Assembly: GCF_026151205.1 (NCBI RefSeq) | Contig: NC_087080.1 | Location: 3,141,096-3,205,095 of the forward strand | Origin: Bolinopsis microptera | Taxonomy: Eukaryota; Ctenophora; Tentaculata; Lobata; Bolinopsidae | Direction of reading: 5' to 3' | DNA: 64,000 bases | Shown: one piece after another, positions 22,612-34,043 of the stretch | Layout: each line of letters starts with the position of its first letter | Position numbering within the stretch: position 1 is the first letter of the stretch | Notes under the pieces: model-generated | Seen by the model: the letters and a program-made list of their open reading frames with translations, nothing else | The model's database searches: none | Told to the model about the DNA's origin: nothing | Position numbers and translations under genes: made by a program

Positions 22612-23455
22612 TGACGCGCTTGTTTCACAAGTAGAATATATATCCTTTGCCGCCTTCGGCGGTCGCGCGCTACTGCAAGCGAGAGGGCTCTGGTTAGAGC
22701 AACTTCGTTAGATTGGCGAAATGCATTTGCTATTTCGAGAAAAAAGCGGCGCGCTATACTTCAAAGAAATTTAGACGAGTAACATCCGTCAACCACGGGG
22801 TCTGCTACATTTTTACGCTATTTTACCTGGGGACCTTAGGCTATCATTTTCATAAACATATAGAGATTCGGCGGAAAGACAGGCTGAGCGCAGCCCAGTG
22901 AGCACTACAATATACACTTTTGCTTTTTTGGTGTGTAGCATGTATACACTATACTAAAAAGTGTAGTAATTTAACGGGTGATACTAATGCAATATTTGTT
23001 CCAAATAGGGCCGTCGACGAGTCCAACTCGGCGCGCGTCCTGGTAGGTTATAAACCTACAACATACAAGTAGTAATTAGTTGACGGATGTTACTAATTGT
23101 TTAAATTTCTTCGAAGTACTAGCCTGTAGCGAGCGCCGCTTCCTTCTTGACGGTCCAACTCGGCGTGCGTTTTACTGGGCCGCGCTCAGCCTGCATCATT
23201 TCGCAGAATCTCTATTCGAATCTAGCTATGTTTATGAACATGACAGCCTGAGGTCCCCGCCCCAGGTTGAGGTAACGAGCGTCTTGCAAGACGCACGCCG
23301 AGTGGTAGGTTATATAAGCCTAGATAGTTATACGTTTTACAAGTAAAATGGTGTGTCGCTGCTTGGCTTGCTCTATCCAGAGCCCTTGCGCTTGCAGTAG
23401 CGCGCGCCCGCCTCACGGCGGTAAAAGGACTTTTCTTGACTTGTGAAACAAGCGC
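22612..23455. repeat. GC-rich mosaic of inverted repeats
   Basis: Three blocks occur twice in opposite orientation: A (22612-22705 versus about 23360-23455, containing GCAGTAGCGCGCGC), B (22757-22792 versus 23078-23118, containing AACATCCGTCAAC) and C (22825-22905 versus 23173-23268, containing CATAAACAT). On the plus strand the order is A B C … B' C' A', so the foldback has been rearranged. A further partial copy of A is at 23620-23665. GC content and CpG density contrast sharply with the surroundings. Short open frames here lack domains. Confidence 0.75.
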
Positions 23456-23737
23456 GCCCGCAGTGGCGCGAAAGCACATGGTTATTGTATCACGTGGTGA
23501 CCCCCACGGTCGCTTCACTATAGTACTGTAGAGTTTCGACGATACAAGGGGGAGCCGCGCACTTGTGCGCGGCGGGTCATACAACGTATGACAACATGGT
23601 TAAGTTAGGTGAACTGCTTGGCGGGCGCACCTACTGCAAGCACGAGGGCTCTGGTTAGAGCAAACACACGGTGTATACCTCTTTTCACGCGCAAAGACCG
23701 CCAAAAGAAATGAGGTATACAACGTGTTATCGCTCCT

Positions 23738-24107
23738 ACTAAATCGCTCGCCCAAATTTTAAGAAACTTCTTGTGAAAACAGAAAAGGCCCTTTGGGTAT
23801 GAAATTGATCTCGTTCGGTGTATTTTTTGGACGCTGATTCCGAATCACCCCCCATGACGTAGGGTAAAAATGCTTCCCTGGAGAGTTATGGGCAAAAAAC
23901 CGTTTTGGTCACGTGACAGGCTAGTAAAAGATGAATTCGATTGTTTAGGGCTCGGGTTAGGGTTAGGGTTGTGGTAAGGGTTATGGATAGCTTCGGGGTT
24001 ATGGTTAGGTTTAGGGTTGGGATTAGGGTTTATGTAAAACCGTTTTGTACGGCTGCAAAACCATAAAAACCAAAGTCACGTGAAATTTTTGGGCGAGCGA
24101 ATTAGTA
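23738..24107. mobile_element. TIR element containing telomere-like repeats
   Basis: Inverted ends of about 22 bp: ACTAAATCGCTCGCCCAAA at 23738 and its imperfect reverse complement ending near 24105. Similarity weakens outward through a gtgttat/ataacac pair. The inside carries degenerate (TTAGGG)n on the plus strand (23944-24031) and CACGTGA motifs near both ends. No coding capacity. It could be a MITE that captured telomere-like DNA, or a palindrome formed by repair. Confidence 0.6.
23944..24031 (+). repeat. Interstitial telomere-like repeat, degenerate TTAGGG
   Basis: About a dozen TTAGGG-like hexamers, many altered (TTATGG, TTAAGGG, TTGGGA). TTAGGG is the usual animal telomere unit. With non-repetitive sequence on both sides, this is interstitial rather than a chromosome end. 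Confidence 0.75.
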
Positions 24108-24235
24108 AGAGCCACGTGTTATTATAGCACTAGCAGTACATTTCCAAAGGTAAAACATACCTTTATATTAGTGAGAAATAATGTTACTTGTTTTACACTT
24201 TTTAAGGCTTTTTTTGGCTACAATTTTTTACACAG

Positions 24236-24356
24236 ATTAACTGGTAGTTTTGTAGTCCTATATGGAATCGTAGTGCTTGCCTTCCCCATGACTATCATTA
24301 TCTTTATGGGATTAAGATTCCTAGCAAGAGTTGCAATGGTCCCTGTCTACAGCTGA
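24236..24356 (+). pseudogene. Orphan terminal exon resembling the S6 helix of a Kv channel
   Basis: After a TTTTTTACACAG acceptor, 39 codons read LTGSFVVLYGIVVLAFPMTI and end in a short tail with TGA. The pattern GS-x4-GI-x3-AFP-x3-I matches the sixth transmembrane segment of voltage-gated K+ channels, where an A-L/F-P bend forms the gate. No exon with the pore signature (TVGYGD-like) was found upstream, where the sequence is repetitive. It is either the last exon of a channel gene split by repeats or a dead fragment. Confidence 0.45.
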
Positions 24357-24640
24357 TCTCTGTATTGAGTTTCCAGTTTGTTGAATTATACGCAAAAAGA
24401 TAACAAGTTGGTAAAGTTCAATAATGAATAAGATATCAAACATAACAAAAATTCATCATATTTCGCCCTTTAATAAGACTTAGCTTTAATTCTATGATAA
24501 AAATAACTTATCTGTTATCGATACTAAAAACCTCTGACTGAAACTCAAACTTATAACATCAACACTAACATGTAAGTGTAACAGAATAATCATTAATAAA
24601 ATAAATCTATAATCAGCTCCCATTCTTAATCATTTAAAAA

Positions 24641-27600
24641 CTAAACACTGGGTCGTATCAGGGCGCTGTTCTCTTCTTCGATACAAAGACTAACATCATT
24701 ACTTCTTGAAGATGTTGTGGCAGGGGTCTCCCCCTCCTCCCCCTCTTCTTCAGGCACGGGGGACGCGGTGCGGCTGTTGCAGCAGCTACCCGAACTGTTA
24801 CTACTACCACTACTACTTCCACTGCTCCAGTAGCTTGAAACTGCAGAAAAGGTTTGTTTGAAAGTTTTTGGGATTTCGAGAAGCGAGCTAAGTGCATATC
24901 GTCACGTTTTATCAAATAATTAAATTAAAAGTATGAAATTTACATCGTTATTAATTAAGAACTAAATGACTCATAGTAATTCTGCGAAGAAAACATAATA
25001 AAATTATCAAGTTTCTTTATATCAATATCAATCAAATCAACTTAATGAGATTCATTGAATTCCCGATCTCTACTCACTGGAACTGTAGTCTATGTATTGT
25101 TTTAGCAGTTTCATCATGTTCTTGTTTTTGTTGTCAAACGCTACAGCAAGACATGTTCTACCATCGTAATCTCCCGAGTGTATGTTGATCCCTACAACAG
25201 ATCATACAATCTTTACATTCAACAAATTATAACATATGTAATAAATGATAAACAACCATCTTTCTTAGAATTTTCTGTGACCAAACTTAAGAATGTATTA
25301 CTATTGATTATTCGTTTAATCGTTCATCGCCTGACAAGGATTGAAACTTATGTCCTACTAACAGAAAACAAGAATGATCTCAACCAACAGTTACCCTACT
25401 ACTTAAGTGAGCATGTACCTGCGTTCACAAGACGTTGAATCATCTCAAAGTCGTTACTAAAAACAGCCCAGCACAACTCTGAAACCTGAATGGAGTTGGG
25501 TTAAGAACATATAAGTGATACGATAGTTAAACTTGTAGCTGTAGAAGCTTTCAATAAACATGTGTTAGTCAAAATTACAGTACAATGTCAATAAACCTGC
25601 ATCTCCAGCGGTAAACACAGCTGGGCTCCCTGGTCCAGCAGGAACTCACACACGTCATCGTGCTCACTTTTACATGCCTCCAGTAGGGGCGAGTAACCGA
25701 ACCTGGTCACAAGATTGTAAGTCAGATCACGTGATCAGATTAAATAGATTTAAAACGTTCATGCTTTAACAATTTGATCGGTTATATTGTTGATGTATGC
25801 CCAAATAGGTTTAACTTTGCGATGATGATGTGTCGAAAATAGGGTTTATCGTGTTGAAGTCATTTGAGCGCGTAATTGTAATTTATACCTGTCGATTATA
25901 ATTATAATTATAATTACCTGTCGATAGCATTAATGTTAGCGTTATTCCAGCAGAGAGTTTTTACTGTTGCTATGTCTCCCGTAGCGCATGCTATGTGAAG
26001 TGGTGTCCGCAAATCATAGTCCGCCACCTGGGGTTAGCAATTAGTAATTAGTAATGAGAAATTAGTAATAAGTAATTAGAAATTAGTAATTAGTAATTGG
26101 TAATTAATAATTAGTAAACAGTTAATATTAATTAGTAAATAGTAATGGGAAATAGTAAATAGTAATTAGTAATTAGTTAATAGTAATGGGAAATTTGTAA
26201 ATACTAATTATTAATTAGTAAATAGTAATGAAAAATTTTTAATTAGTAATCAGTAATTAGTAAATAGTAATTAATAATAATTAATAATTAATAAATAGAA
26301 TCCTACTAAAAACTGGTCTCTGAGATCACTGTTACGCAAACTTAATCCTCGGCCACTGTGGTCAACTTAACTGCGAAACTTATTTTGCCAATAAAGGCAG
26401 CAAAATGTAGACTTACATTCAAGTCGATGAGAACGTTCTCTTTGATAAGGATGTGCATGATATCCCTCTCTTTTTTAGCGACCACCTCGCAGACAAGGGA
26501 TGGTAGTAAGGCCTGGAGATAAAGGGGTTACAATAAAAAAAATAAAAACAAAGCAATATCAGATATGGGAAAATCTATGTATGGAAATAAGCTTTTTTTT
26601 GTCACGTGATGAAACGCTATCACCCCTCGAGCTTTTCACAAATTTTGGAATCAATTTGTTTGCTTGTGTGTACCTTGTATTACAATTTACTTGTACTCTT
26701 GTCTTATTAGTTGAGATTGTTATAATTACTGCATTCTGCAAATACCACAGCTTATTTTCTAAATCGCGTTTATTATATGTAGTAAATCCTGAAGAGACAT
26801 GCTGAATGGTGAATGATACATTATCCATCCTTTTATTGACGGACCTTATTTGATTAATTAGCCCTCTACTGCCTATAATTAGGACCGTTCTTTGTTCCAA
26901 CCCTAATTTCGTTGTTTATCGTACTCATATTAGAAAATTATAGTCGGGTGGTAAGACAAAGAAATATAATCAAACTCTGAGATAATAATAAAATTATTAG
27001 AATATATAAGATATTTTGGAAGACTTTTGAAGAGGAGCTTTTCTGCCCTCCCCTTTGACCTAAATTTCGCGGTTTTTACTGAAATTTTGACCAGTGACCA
27101 ATCAGTGAGGTCGGTGATAATGACACAAGTCGCCATCAACTATCAAGGCGGTACTGGAAGCAGTATTTCCTTCATGACTAGCTCCTATTACGCTAATTAT
27201 GCTATAGATGTTCAAAACTTGGGTTATGATTGATATTTTGGGATGCGGTTAAAAGTATCGATCATTGAATAGTATAGTGATTACTCAAAACACGGTTCAC
27301 AGTGGTGCTCAAGGCTCGACCGAGTCCTCAGCCTCGGTCAGGAAGACAATTCCTCGGTTTGCCTCGGCCTCAGTTTAATCAAAGCAAAATTTCCTCGGCC
27401 TCGGTCGCAAATCCTGCCCTCGGTCGACCCTTGGTGGTGCTACATGATAAAGAGAAATTGGGACATAATACTGATTTTAAAATTCCTGAGTATAGCTGCA
27501 TTTCGACCAGTGACCTTCTAGTTACTAGTATTACATCATACATGTATGATTATGCAATATAATACAATATTTAATTTTAATGAGTCTTTAGTAATATAAT

Positions 27601-30600
27601 ACAATAGTCCATAGCTCAATATTTTATTTCAGACTAGTCTTAAATACTGGGGGTAAATGGGGGAATTTCTGGATATATTTTCTTGGTATGGGAGAATTTG
27701 TTGCTAATTCTAGTGGAGTTGGTTTATCTAATAAGTATACCTTACCATACTTTACTTGAACGGGCATTTATTGGACGCTGGAGGCCCTTATAACTTAATA
27801 ACGTTTATTTTAATGTCCGTTCAAATAAAGTCGGTCCGTTTATGATCCGTTAAAATTTCTTTCCCAAACTTATTGTATGCACTACGAACTTATTGGCCAG
27901 GATATGATTACTTATATTTTGTGGTTCGTTTAGTTTACTAGTTTAGTTTAAATGCAACCAATTGCCAAGTTACATCAAAACTGTGTCTGAATGCACTTTT
28001 GTTAAGGAATAATTTTATATCCTGCCTTGAAACTTTTACATAGTGGCCAAATCAAAACTCGCGAGCAGCCCTGATTTGAGCAATTTGCCCTTCTACTTAT
28101 TACTAAGGTATTCCATAATTTTACATTACTTTTGTCGGATGATTTGAGTTCACCATAACATTGCAAGTCTTGTAATCTTCCTATCTTTGATAAGTTTGGT
28201 ACAAACGATTGTGAGTGATCAAGCATACATGGTCTAATGACTATCAGTGAGAATATAAAACAGAAAATTCACCATAATCTTATCCTTATCATCAGTCCTC
28301 ATGATGTGCCTGATGATTCCCTCTAGGATGACTGGGTCTATCTTCATATGCTGACGACTCCTTTTGCCATGCTGGTGTCTGTTCCTCATCAGTTCGGCGC
28401 TTTGATCAATCTCTGATAGAATTTGTGAATCAGTGATTTTTACCACATTATGATGACATTAATGATGATTATCTGAGGGTTCACGATTAGGTGAACTGGG
28501 TTATTTATCATGCAAAAACGCCATTTTGGTCAACCTTAACCGAAATAGATTCAAGTTAAACTGAAATTCAGTAAGTTTTTACTTTTCTTAACGTCTTTAA
28601 CAGGCTGCAGGTCCTGAACAGTTTTCCCGTAGCATTCTGAAGGTTTCTTACCCCATCTGTCTGAAGTTATGTAGTCATTTTAAAGCATTGCAATTAAATT
28701 CTGTTTTATATTTAATTTGAAGTTGAGCTGTGATTTTTCAGTAAAATGAACCAACAAACACAGATCACGATATGTCGTGCCAGTCCACTGAACTCTGCAA
28801 TAATCTCACAGTACGCGACACCCACAGTGGATACCACTGTATAAATCTGCATAGATTCTTTAGAAAGACACACACGTCAGAGGTGGCTATTATATTCCCA
28901 CATAACATGGTGATAGTCATAGTAACTGTACCTTCAACCTCTTTCTTAGGCGCATAACGTTTGAGGAAATTGATCATCTTGTCGTTTTTCTTAGAGTACG
29001 CAATGTGTAGAGGTGTCCTGTTGTCGTAGTCACTCGAGTTGGGATCCGCACCACAATCTAACCAAATCTGGGGGATTAACTGTTTTTAATATCCAAGGTT
29101 GAGCAATTTTCCAATAAAAATCAACCTTTCATTCATTGAACAATAACTCAGTGACCTAGTATGGTTATGACGTCACCTTCGTAACAGATATATGTTTAAT
29201 CTCATTTCCCATCTGCTTAGTTCTGTCGGACAATTTCAATTGATGTAGAAGACATGCGACCAGACGTTTATTGCTTGTTCAGGCACGTGATGAATTGAAA
29301 CCCAATCGCAATATTCGGAGAACAAATAGTACTATTAGTTCGTAGAATGGGCTTAGTTATCCGACCTTAATTTCAGGGAAACCTCACGCACTCCTCCAAA
29401 TATCTTGTTCTTCTATAGCCATTAATATCAATCTAGTGATTGAACCAAGTATCAGTGATGAGTGAGATGCATAGTTATATTATATTCACCATTATAGTAA
29501 GGCGATCTTTGTCAAGCACTTTCCGTTCTAAACGCAGAACCTCTAGAGACGGTTTTCTACGACACGTACGTAGTTTCAGAAGACTTGGTCTGTGTCATAT
29601 TGCTTTCATAAAATGACACGACATTGATCATACGTATTTATTTCACACATAAATATCATAACACGCCGCTTTTTGAGAATAAACAATTTTTGCATTTCTT
29701 TAGTTTTAAATCAACCATGTCTTGGCATTTTCCCTATAATATGAAACTACACTTTATTTTGGCTTATCAAGTACGGCTACCAAAGTCAGTAGTTTCCGTC
29801 ATGCTAGAAAACATTACGTTCAAAAACAAACTAGTTTCAAAAACAAACTAGTGCCATATTCTCACCATCACAGTTATAGGCAGTTGAAAAGCTTATAGTT
29901 TACTAACTTACTTTAAGTCGGTCGAGGTCGTCGTAAGCGACCATATAACACAGCATGGAAGATATCTGACTTTTCTTCAGCCTGAGTCTACCTCCTGCAG
30001 AGACACGTGAGTCGAATTAAAAAGTTGCTCTTTTAGAAGAACTCTTCTGTAATTTATGTAATTTACATATTAAATATATTAAATAAACTCTTTAAACAAA
30101 CTTAAATAAACTTAATTTAGTAAACTCTTTAAATAAACTCATAACACATGTCTGGTGACATAACAAAGAATCTGAAGAGCAGCTCACCCTTTTTATATAT
30201 GTATTTAGCAAGGTTAAAGTGTCCGTGAAGAATAGCGGAACTGAGGGCGTTGTTCTGGAAATTATCAGTCTGGTGAATATCAGCCTGATTCTGTAGGAGC
30301 AGATGTACCAGTTCCTCTCTGTTCTCAGCACAGGCCAGGTGTAACGCACATCTCCCGTCATAGTCACTGCAGATAAACATTAAACAGTCATAGTCACTGC
30401 AGGTATACAGTCATAGTCACTGCAGGTATACAGTCATAGTCACTGCAGATATACAGTCATAGTCACTGCAGATAAACAGTCATAGTCACTGCAGGTATAC
30501 AGTCATAGTCACTGCAGATATACAGTCATAGTCACTACAGGTATACAGTCATAGTCACTGCAGGTATACAGTCATAGTCACTGCAGATATACAGTCATAG

Positions 30601-31700
30601 TCACTGCAGATATACAATCATAGTCACTGCAGATATACAGTCATAGTCACTGCAGATATACAGTCATAGTCATTGCAGATATACGGTCATAGTCACTGCA
30701 GATATACAGTCATAGTCACTGCAGATATACAGTCATAGTCACTGCAGATGTACAGTCATAGTCATAATGTATAATGTATAATGTATAATGTATAATGTAT
30801 AATGTATAATGTATAATGTATAATGTATAATGTATAATGTATAATGTATAATGTATAATGTGAATAGGTTTACTCATCAGACAATGTCTTGCTTATCATA
30901 AAATTAGCAGATCTAATTCTATTTCTAGGTTACTTGTGGCCCAAAAAGTCGGCCCGAAATGTATTCTTTTTACTGTTGGAAAACTTGCCTTGCGTTTAAA
31001 TCAGCCCCTAAGTCAATCAGTTCCTTTATCTTCTTTATAAAACCATGTTTTGCGTAAGCACAAAGTAAAATAGGCAGAATGCTTTTTTCAATGTTTTTAT
31101 AAGCAGATGGAGCAATTTTACGTTTCCCAGTCCGTATCTTTAAATCCTGTGCAAATGAATATTTTACAAAATGTGTTGATTAATTATTCATAAATCTCGA
31201 AAACTTTTCGAAAAGTCGGTTACTGAAAAGTTCTCAGTTTCTAACGATAATGTTGGTATTATTAATTCATATTTCTGCATATAATCTAAAATAAAACTTC
31301 GTAATTTAACCGTGACTTGACTCACTGTTATTATCTTCTGGGAGAGCCAATAACGTCTGAGGTGATCCTCTGGTGTGGTCACTGACATGAGTTCTACTTG
31401 AAGTATCCGTCTAAACGCTCCTGGGGTGGATTCAGTGGAACACGCTGCTAGTCCGAGATATTGTTCAGACGTCAGGTTAATTCGAGTGCATCAATATTTA
31501 TTTTTTGCATTTAACTTAATTAATCCATATTAATTCCCATTCTGAATGTAAATTTCTCCTACCTCCAGTGATATTGAGGATAATAATGACAATGTAAGCT
31601 GCTAGCGGGGCTGAGGTTTCCAGGTTAAATAGCTCAAAATAGGAGTTAAGAACTATCGATAGGAAAGTCGTGAAGAAGCAGGCAAACAGACCAATTATCA
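24641..31700 (-). CDS. Ten-ankyrin-repeat, probably membrane-attached protein (13 exons seen, 5' end missing)
   Basis: Exons (minus): 31700-31563, 31420-31326, 31146-30989, 30366-30188, 29994-29912, 29067-28932, 28412-28273, 26512-26417, 26027-25918, 25702-25597, 25485-25419, 25191-25078, 24840-24641. Phases agree at every junction, giving about 540 codons with stop TAG at 24641. Exon 1 encodes two hydrophobic stretches (LFACFFTTFLSIVL and AAYIVIIILNI). Ankyrin repeats follow, with diagnostic DYDGRCALHLA, DYDNRTPLHIA, DYDLRTPLHIA and DYDGRTCLAVA. They form two five-repeat modules joined by a basic segment (RNRHQHGKRSRQHMK). The tail is Ser-rich, then acidic (PEEEGEEGE). The DYDGRT ankyrin style is also seen in asparaginase-, glutaminase- and plant K+-channel-type proteins, but no catalytic domain is visible. 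The first coding exon was not found. Function unknown. Confidence 0.8.
26034..26300. repeat. AT-rich taattagtaa-type repeat in an intron
   Basis: Irregular tandem array of attagtaat and aaatagtaat words, directly 5' (minus sense) of the ankyrin exon at 26027-25918. It forms most of the short intron between exons 8 and 9. Confidence 0.85.
27310..27433. mobile_element. hAT-like MITE with perfect 8-bp target duplication
   Basis: A 124-bp element beginning CAAGGCTCGACCGAG and ending CTCGGTCGACCCTTG, which are inverted copies. It is flanked on both sides by the identical octamer GTGGTGCT (27302-27309, 27434-27441). An 8-bp duplication and CAAGG ends are the hallmark of hAT transposons. Inside are repeated CCTCGG words. 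It lies within the 1.76-kb intron between ankyrin-gene exons 7 and 8. Confidence 0.85.
30361..30765. repeat. 23-bp tandem array made of duplicated splice acceptors
   Basis: About 17 copies of a 23-bp unit (cagtcatagtcactgcagAtata). In the minus sense each copy contains CTGCAG/TGACTATGAC, the acceptor and first ten exon bases of the ankyrin exon at 30366-30188. The array fills the intron side of that exon, so the intron seems to have grown by copying its own 3' splice site. Use of the nearest upstream copy (AG at 30397-30398) would add ten codons in frame without a stop. Confidence 0.9.
30762..30861. repeat. 7-bp tandem repeat (ataatgt)
   Basis: About 14 near-perfect copies of ataatgt, directly beside the 23-bp array and in the same intron of the ankyrin gene. 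Confidence 0.95.
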
Positions 31701-32579
31701 CTGAAACGGAATGTTTTCAGATACACAATAATAATATAATAATAATAATTTGGTCGACCGCAGTCGGGGAGCCGATTTCCCTGTCTAATTGCATTTCGGC
31801 CACGGTCCTTTCGGTACAGATTTCCCTGCAGTATAGTCGGGACGCAACCCCAGGCATATACACTCGTGTTATTTTCGCAACTCTAATGAAAATACACAAT
31901 AAACAAAACATTATTCATTCAAAATTAACTTGGACCAAGGTCGAGTAGGATTCTCACAGAGCAATACTCATTACCATTTACCAATCACACCAAAAAAATT
32001 AAGGGTGTGAGTTGAGGTTGAACATCTGAAGAACAGAAATGTAATTGACATAAATTCAATTTTAATCTGATTTTTTAATCGCCGTCCTGTCAAAGCGGTA
32101 TAGCCTCCCCATAGTTGAATACATCTATTAAGAAATATCTTGCATTTAACCCTAGCCACTTCATTCATAATATGTTAAATACATTTTAAAATTAGGCATA
32201 ACTTTAGATACGTTTGAGGTTACTATCGTTAAAAAGTTATAATAAGACCATATCTCGTCTTAAAGCACTTCATACTACGTCTTGTTTAATGTTTGTGCGC
32301 CTGCACGATACACACATAATACAGCAATAGTGATTGGGGTCTGGTTATAGCTGTACTACTTTTTATTGTTTAAAAACAAAGAGGCAATATTGAAGACTTC
32401 TTACACCGATTTTATGTTTCTCGAGACGAAGCGTGTAAAGCGTGTTCAATGTACAGATGTACATTGTACAGATGTATATCTATCATTTTGTTTTACAGTT
32501 TGCTAAAATAAAACTAAACATTGTCCTGAAGTTTATTTGTGAATAATCCGAGCTAAATTACATAGTTACATTAACTGTC
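31701..32579. other. No gene seen; likely upstream region of the ankyrin gene
   Basis: The missing 5' exon of the ankyrin gene probably lies here or further right. A 34-codon minus-strand open stretch near 32070-32168 was considered but has no matching donor. Confidence 0.4.
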
Positions 32580-33332
32580 TTAAATCTTTAAAAATAAAAA
32601 GAACAATATACAGCTCATAAAACCAACAAATAACAATAATTTCAACCCGGCACGTCGTAAGTTAGTACTGACTTTCGCTCCGACTCTCCTTTTCCACTGC
32701 TCCTCGGTGTTCACCCTAGGAAACGGTGTATCAGGAACTGGGACCCCAAGAAAATCACACAGTGGCTTCCATCCTTCCTTCACATTGAATATCAAGAGTT
32801 TTTCAGCAGGCACAGTTTCAATAACTCTGTTGTTCCAATCTGTATACATCTGAGCTAGATCTGTTTTTGGGTCATTAGGGTCGACCCCATGAACTACGAC
32901 CATAATTTTCATGACCCAATAAACGTACGATGCCATCATATAGGAAAATATAAATCTTTTAATTTTCCAAGCTAACCATGACTGCTTCTTGTTGCCACTG
33001 AATATTGTCTCTTGAGCTGAAGTGACCCATAAATCTGGACTGTCTCTTACTGTCAGTATAACTTTGGCGTCCGGATTCCATTCCATTAGCTGTTCGTAAA
33101 ACAAGCACCCGGGATATGATAAAGTAGAAGAGAAGCCATGAAGCAACTGAAGTAAACTAGAGTTATCCTCCTCATCCTCGTGTAGTTTCTGAAATAGATG
33201 ATAAAGGTGGGTATTGTGGAACGCTCTGAGCATGTCATAGCCTGGACCGAACCCGAGTTCTTCTAAAGCTGCTTGCAGAGATCTTGTACCAGTCCTGCCT
33301 AGTCCCACGCCGATAACTTTCAAACTTGTCAT
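32580..33332 (-). CDS. Sulfotransferase-like P-loop protein 1, C-terminal anchor
   Basis: 250 codons, no introns. The N-terminal P-loop-like motif GVGLGRTGTRSLQAALEELG (residues ~8-27) corresponds to the PAPS 5'-phosphosulfate loop, and VILTVRDSPDLW (~93-104) to the 3'-phosphate site. KEGWKPLCDFLGVPVPDTPF sits near the end of the catalytic fold. A hydrophobic C-terminal segment (LKLLLFVGFMSCILFFLFLK) suggests tail anchoring. Length and motifs fit the Sulfotransfer_4-type family; the substrate is unknown. It is the first of three tandem paralogues, and its 3' half is almost identical to theirs. ATG at 33332 precedes the conserved start MTSLKVIG. Confidence 0.85.
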   Translation of the reverse strand: MTSLKVIGVGLGRTGTRSLQAALEELGFGPGYDMLRAFHNTHLYHLFQKLHEDEEDNSSLLQLLHGFSSTLSYPGCLFYEQLMEWNPDAKVILTVRDSPDLWVTSAQETIFSGNKKQSWLAWKIKRFIFSYMMASYVYWVMKIMVVVHGVDPNDPKTDLAQMYTDWNNRVIETVPAEKLLIFNVKEGWKPLCDFLGVPVPDTPFPRVNTEEQWKRRVGAKVSTNLRRAGLKLLLFVGFMSCILFFLFLKI

Positions 33333-34043
33333 TATTGAAAAGTACGACGGCTTGTTTTTGCCCAGTAAATAAAGAGCAAACAGTACGAGAACACAGGGTG
33401 AGGTGGTCTCATTAATTAAAAGATTAGAAATATATATCTACATCCTACAGTGTAGAACTGTAATCTTAGATAACAAAATTACCATATCATATAATCAAAT
33501 TTTATTACATAATTATACAGTAGTATTTACATAACTTTATTCAAATCAAAACTAGAACATAAAAATCTGATAAGTAGCCTGAAAAGAAATACTAATACAT
33601 AAACTAAAACAACTTCCTCCATCCTGCTCCGTGATAGGCTATTATTCTAAAACTATACAAATCGTCTGTATTTACCGATGGAATGTTTTTATTCCTAATC
33701 AAATCTAATTTTATAGTATCCTAAGCAAGTTTGGCTGTGTCTGCCTAGTTCGGCTGGTGTCTGCCTACTCTAGTACTTTTCCCTTTTTAGTAGTTCGGCT
33801 TTCTACTGCGAAGTGTAAAGCAGCTGATTAATGTGAGCTGTTTTCATTGTGAAGGACTATTAGACAGTAGCAAAACTAGACAACTTCATGGAAGGAAGAA
33901 CTCCTGATAAAACTCTGTAATCACGAAGAAAGAATCGCTATAGCAAGGGGAAACGACAATAATTATGATACAAAAGTCTGACAATTAACTATAGAATAGA
34001 AACTACACACAAATAAATTCTAAATCGTCATCGAACGCCACAT

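Noticed and set aside
22680-22705. tRNA-like D-arm (GGCTCTGGTTAGAGCA)
   Set aside because: No anticodon arm, TPsiC box or acceptor stem can be built around it; it belongs to inverted-repeat block A.
23944-24031. Chromosome end
   Set aside because: The TTAGGG copies are degenerate and have complex sequence on both sides.
24658-24915. 85-codon minus-strand frame rich in Val and Arg
   Set aside because: Alternative frame of the last ankyrin-gene exon; the phase set by the upstream exons gives the Ser-rich acidic tail instead.
30129-30380. Start of the ankyrin exon as an independent small protein
   Set aside because: The apparent ATG lies in the intron-side duplicated acceptor region; splicing phase shows the exon begins at 30366.
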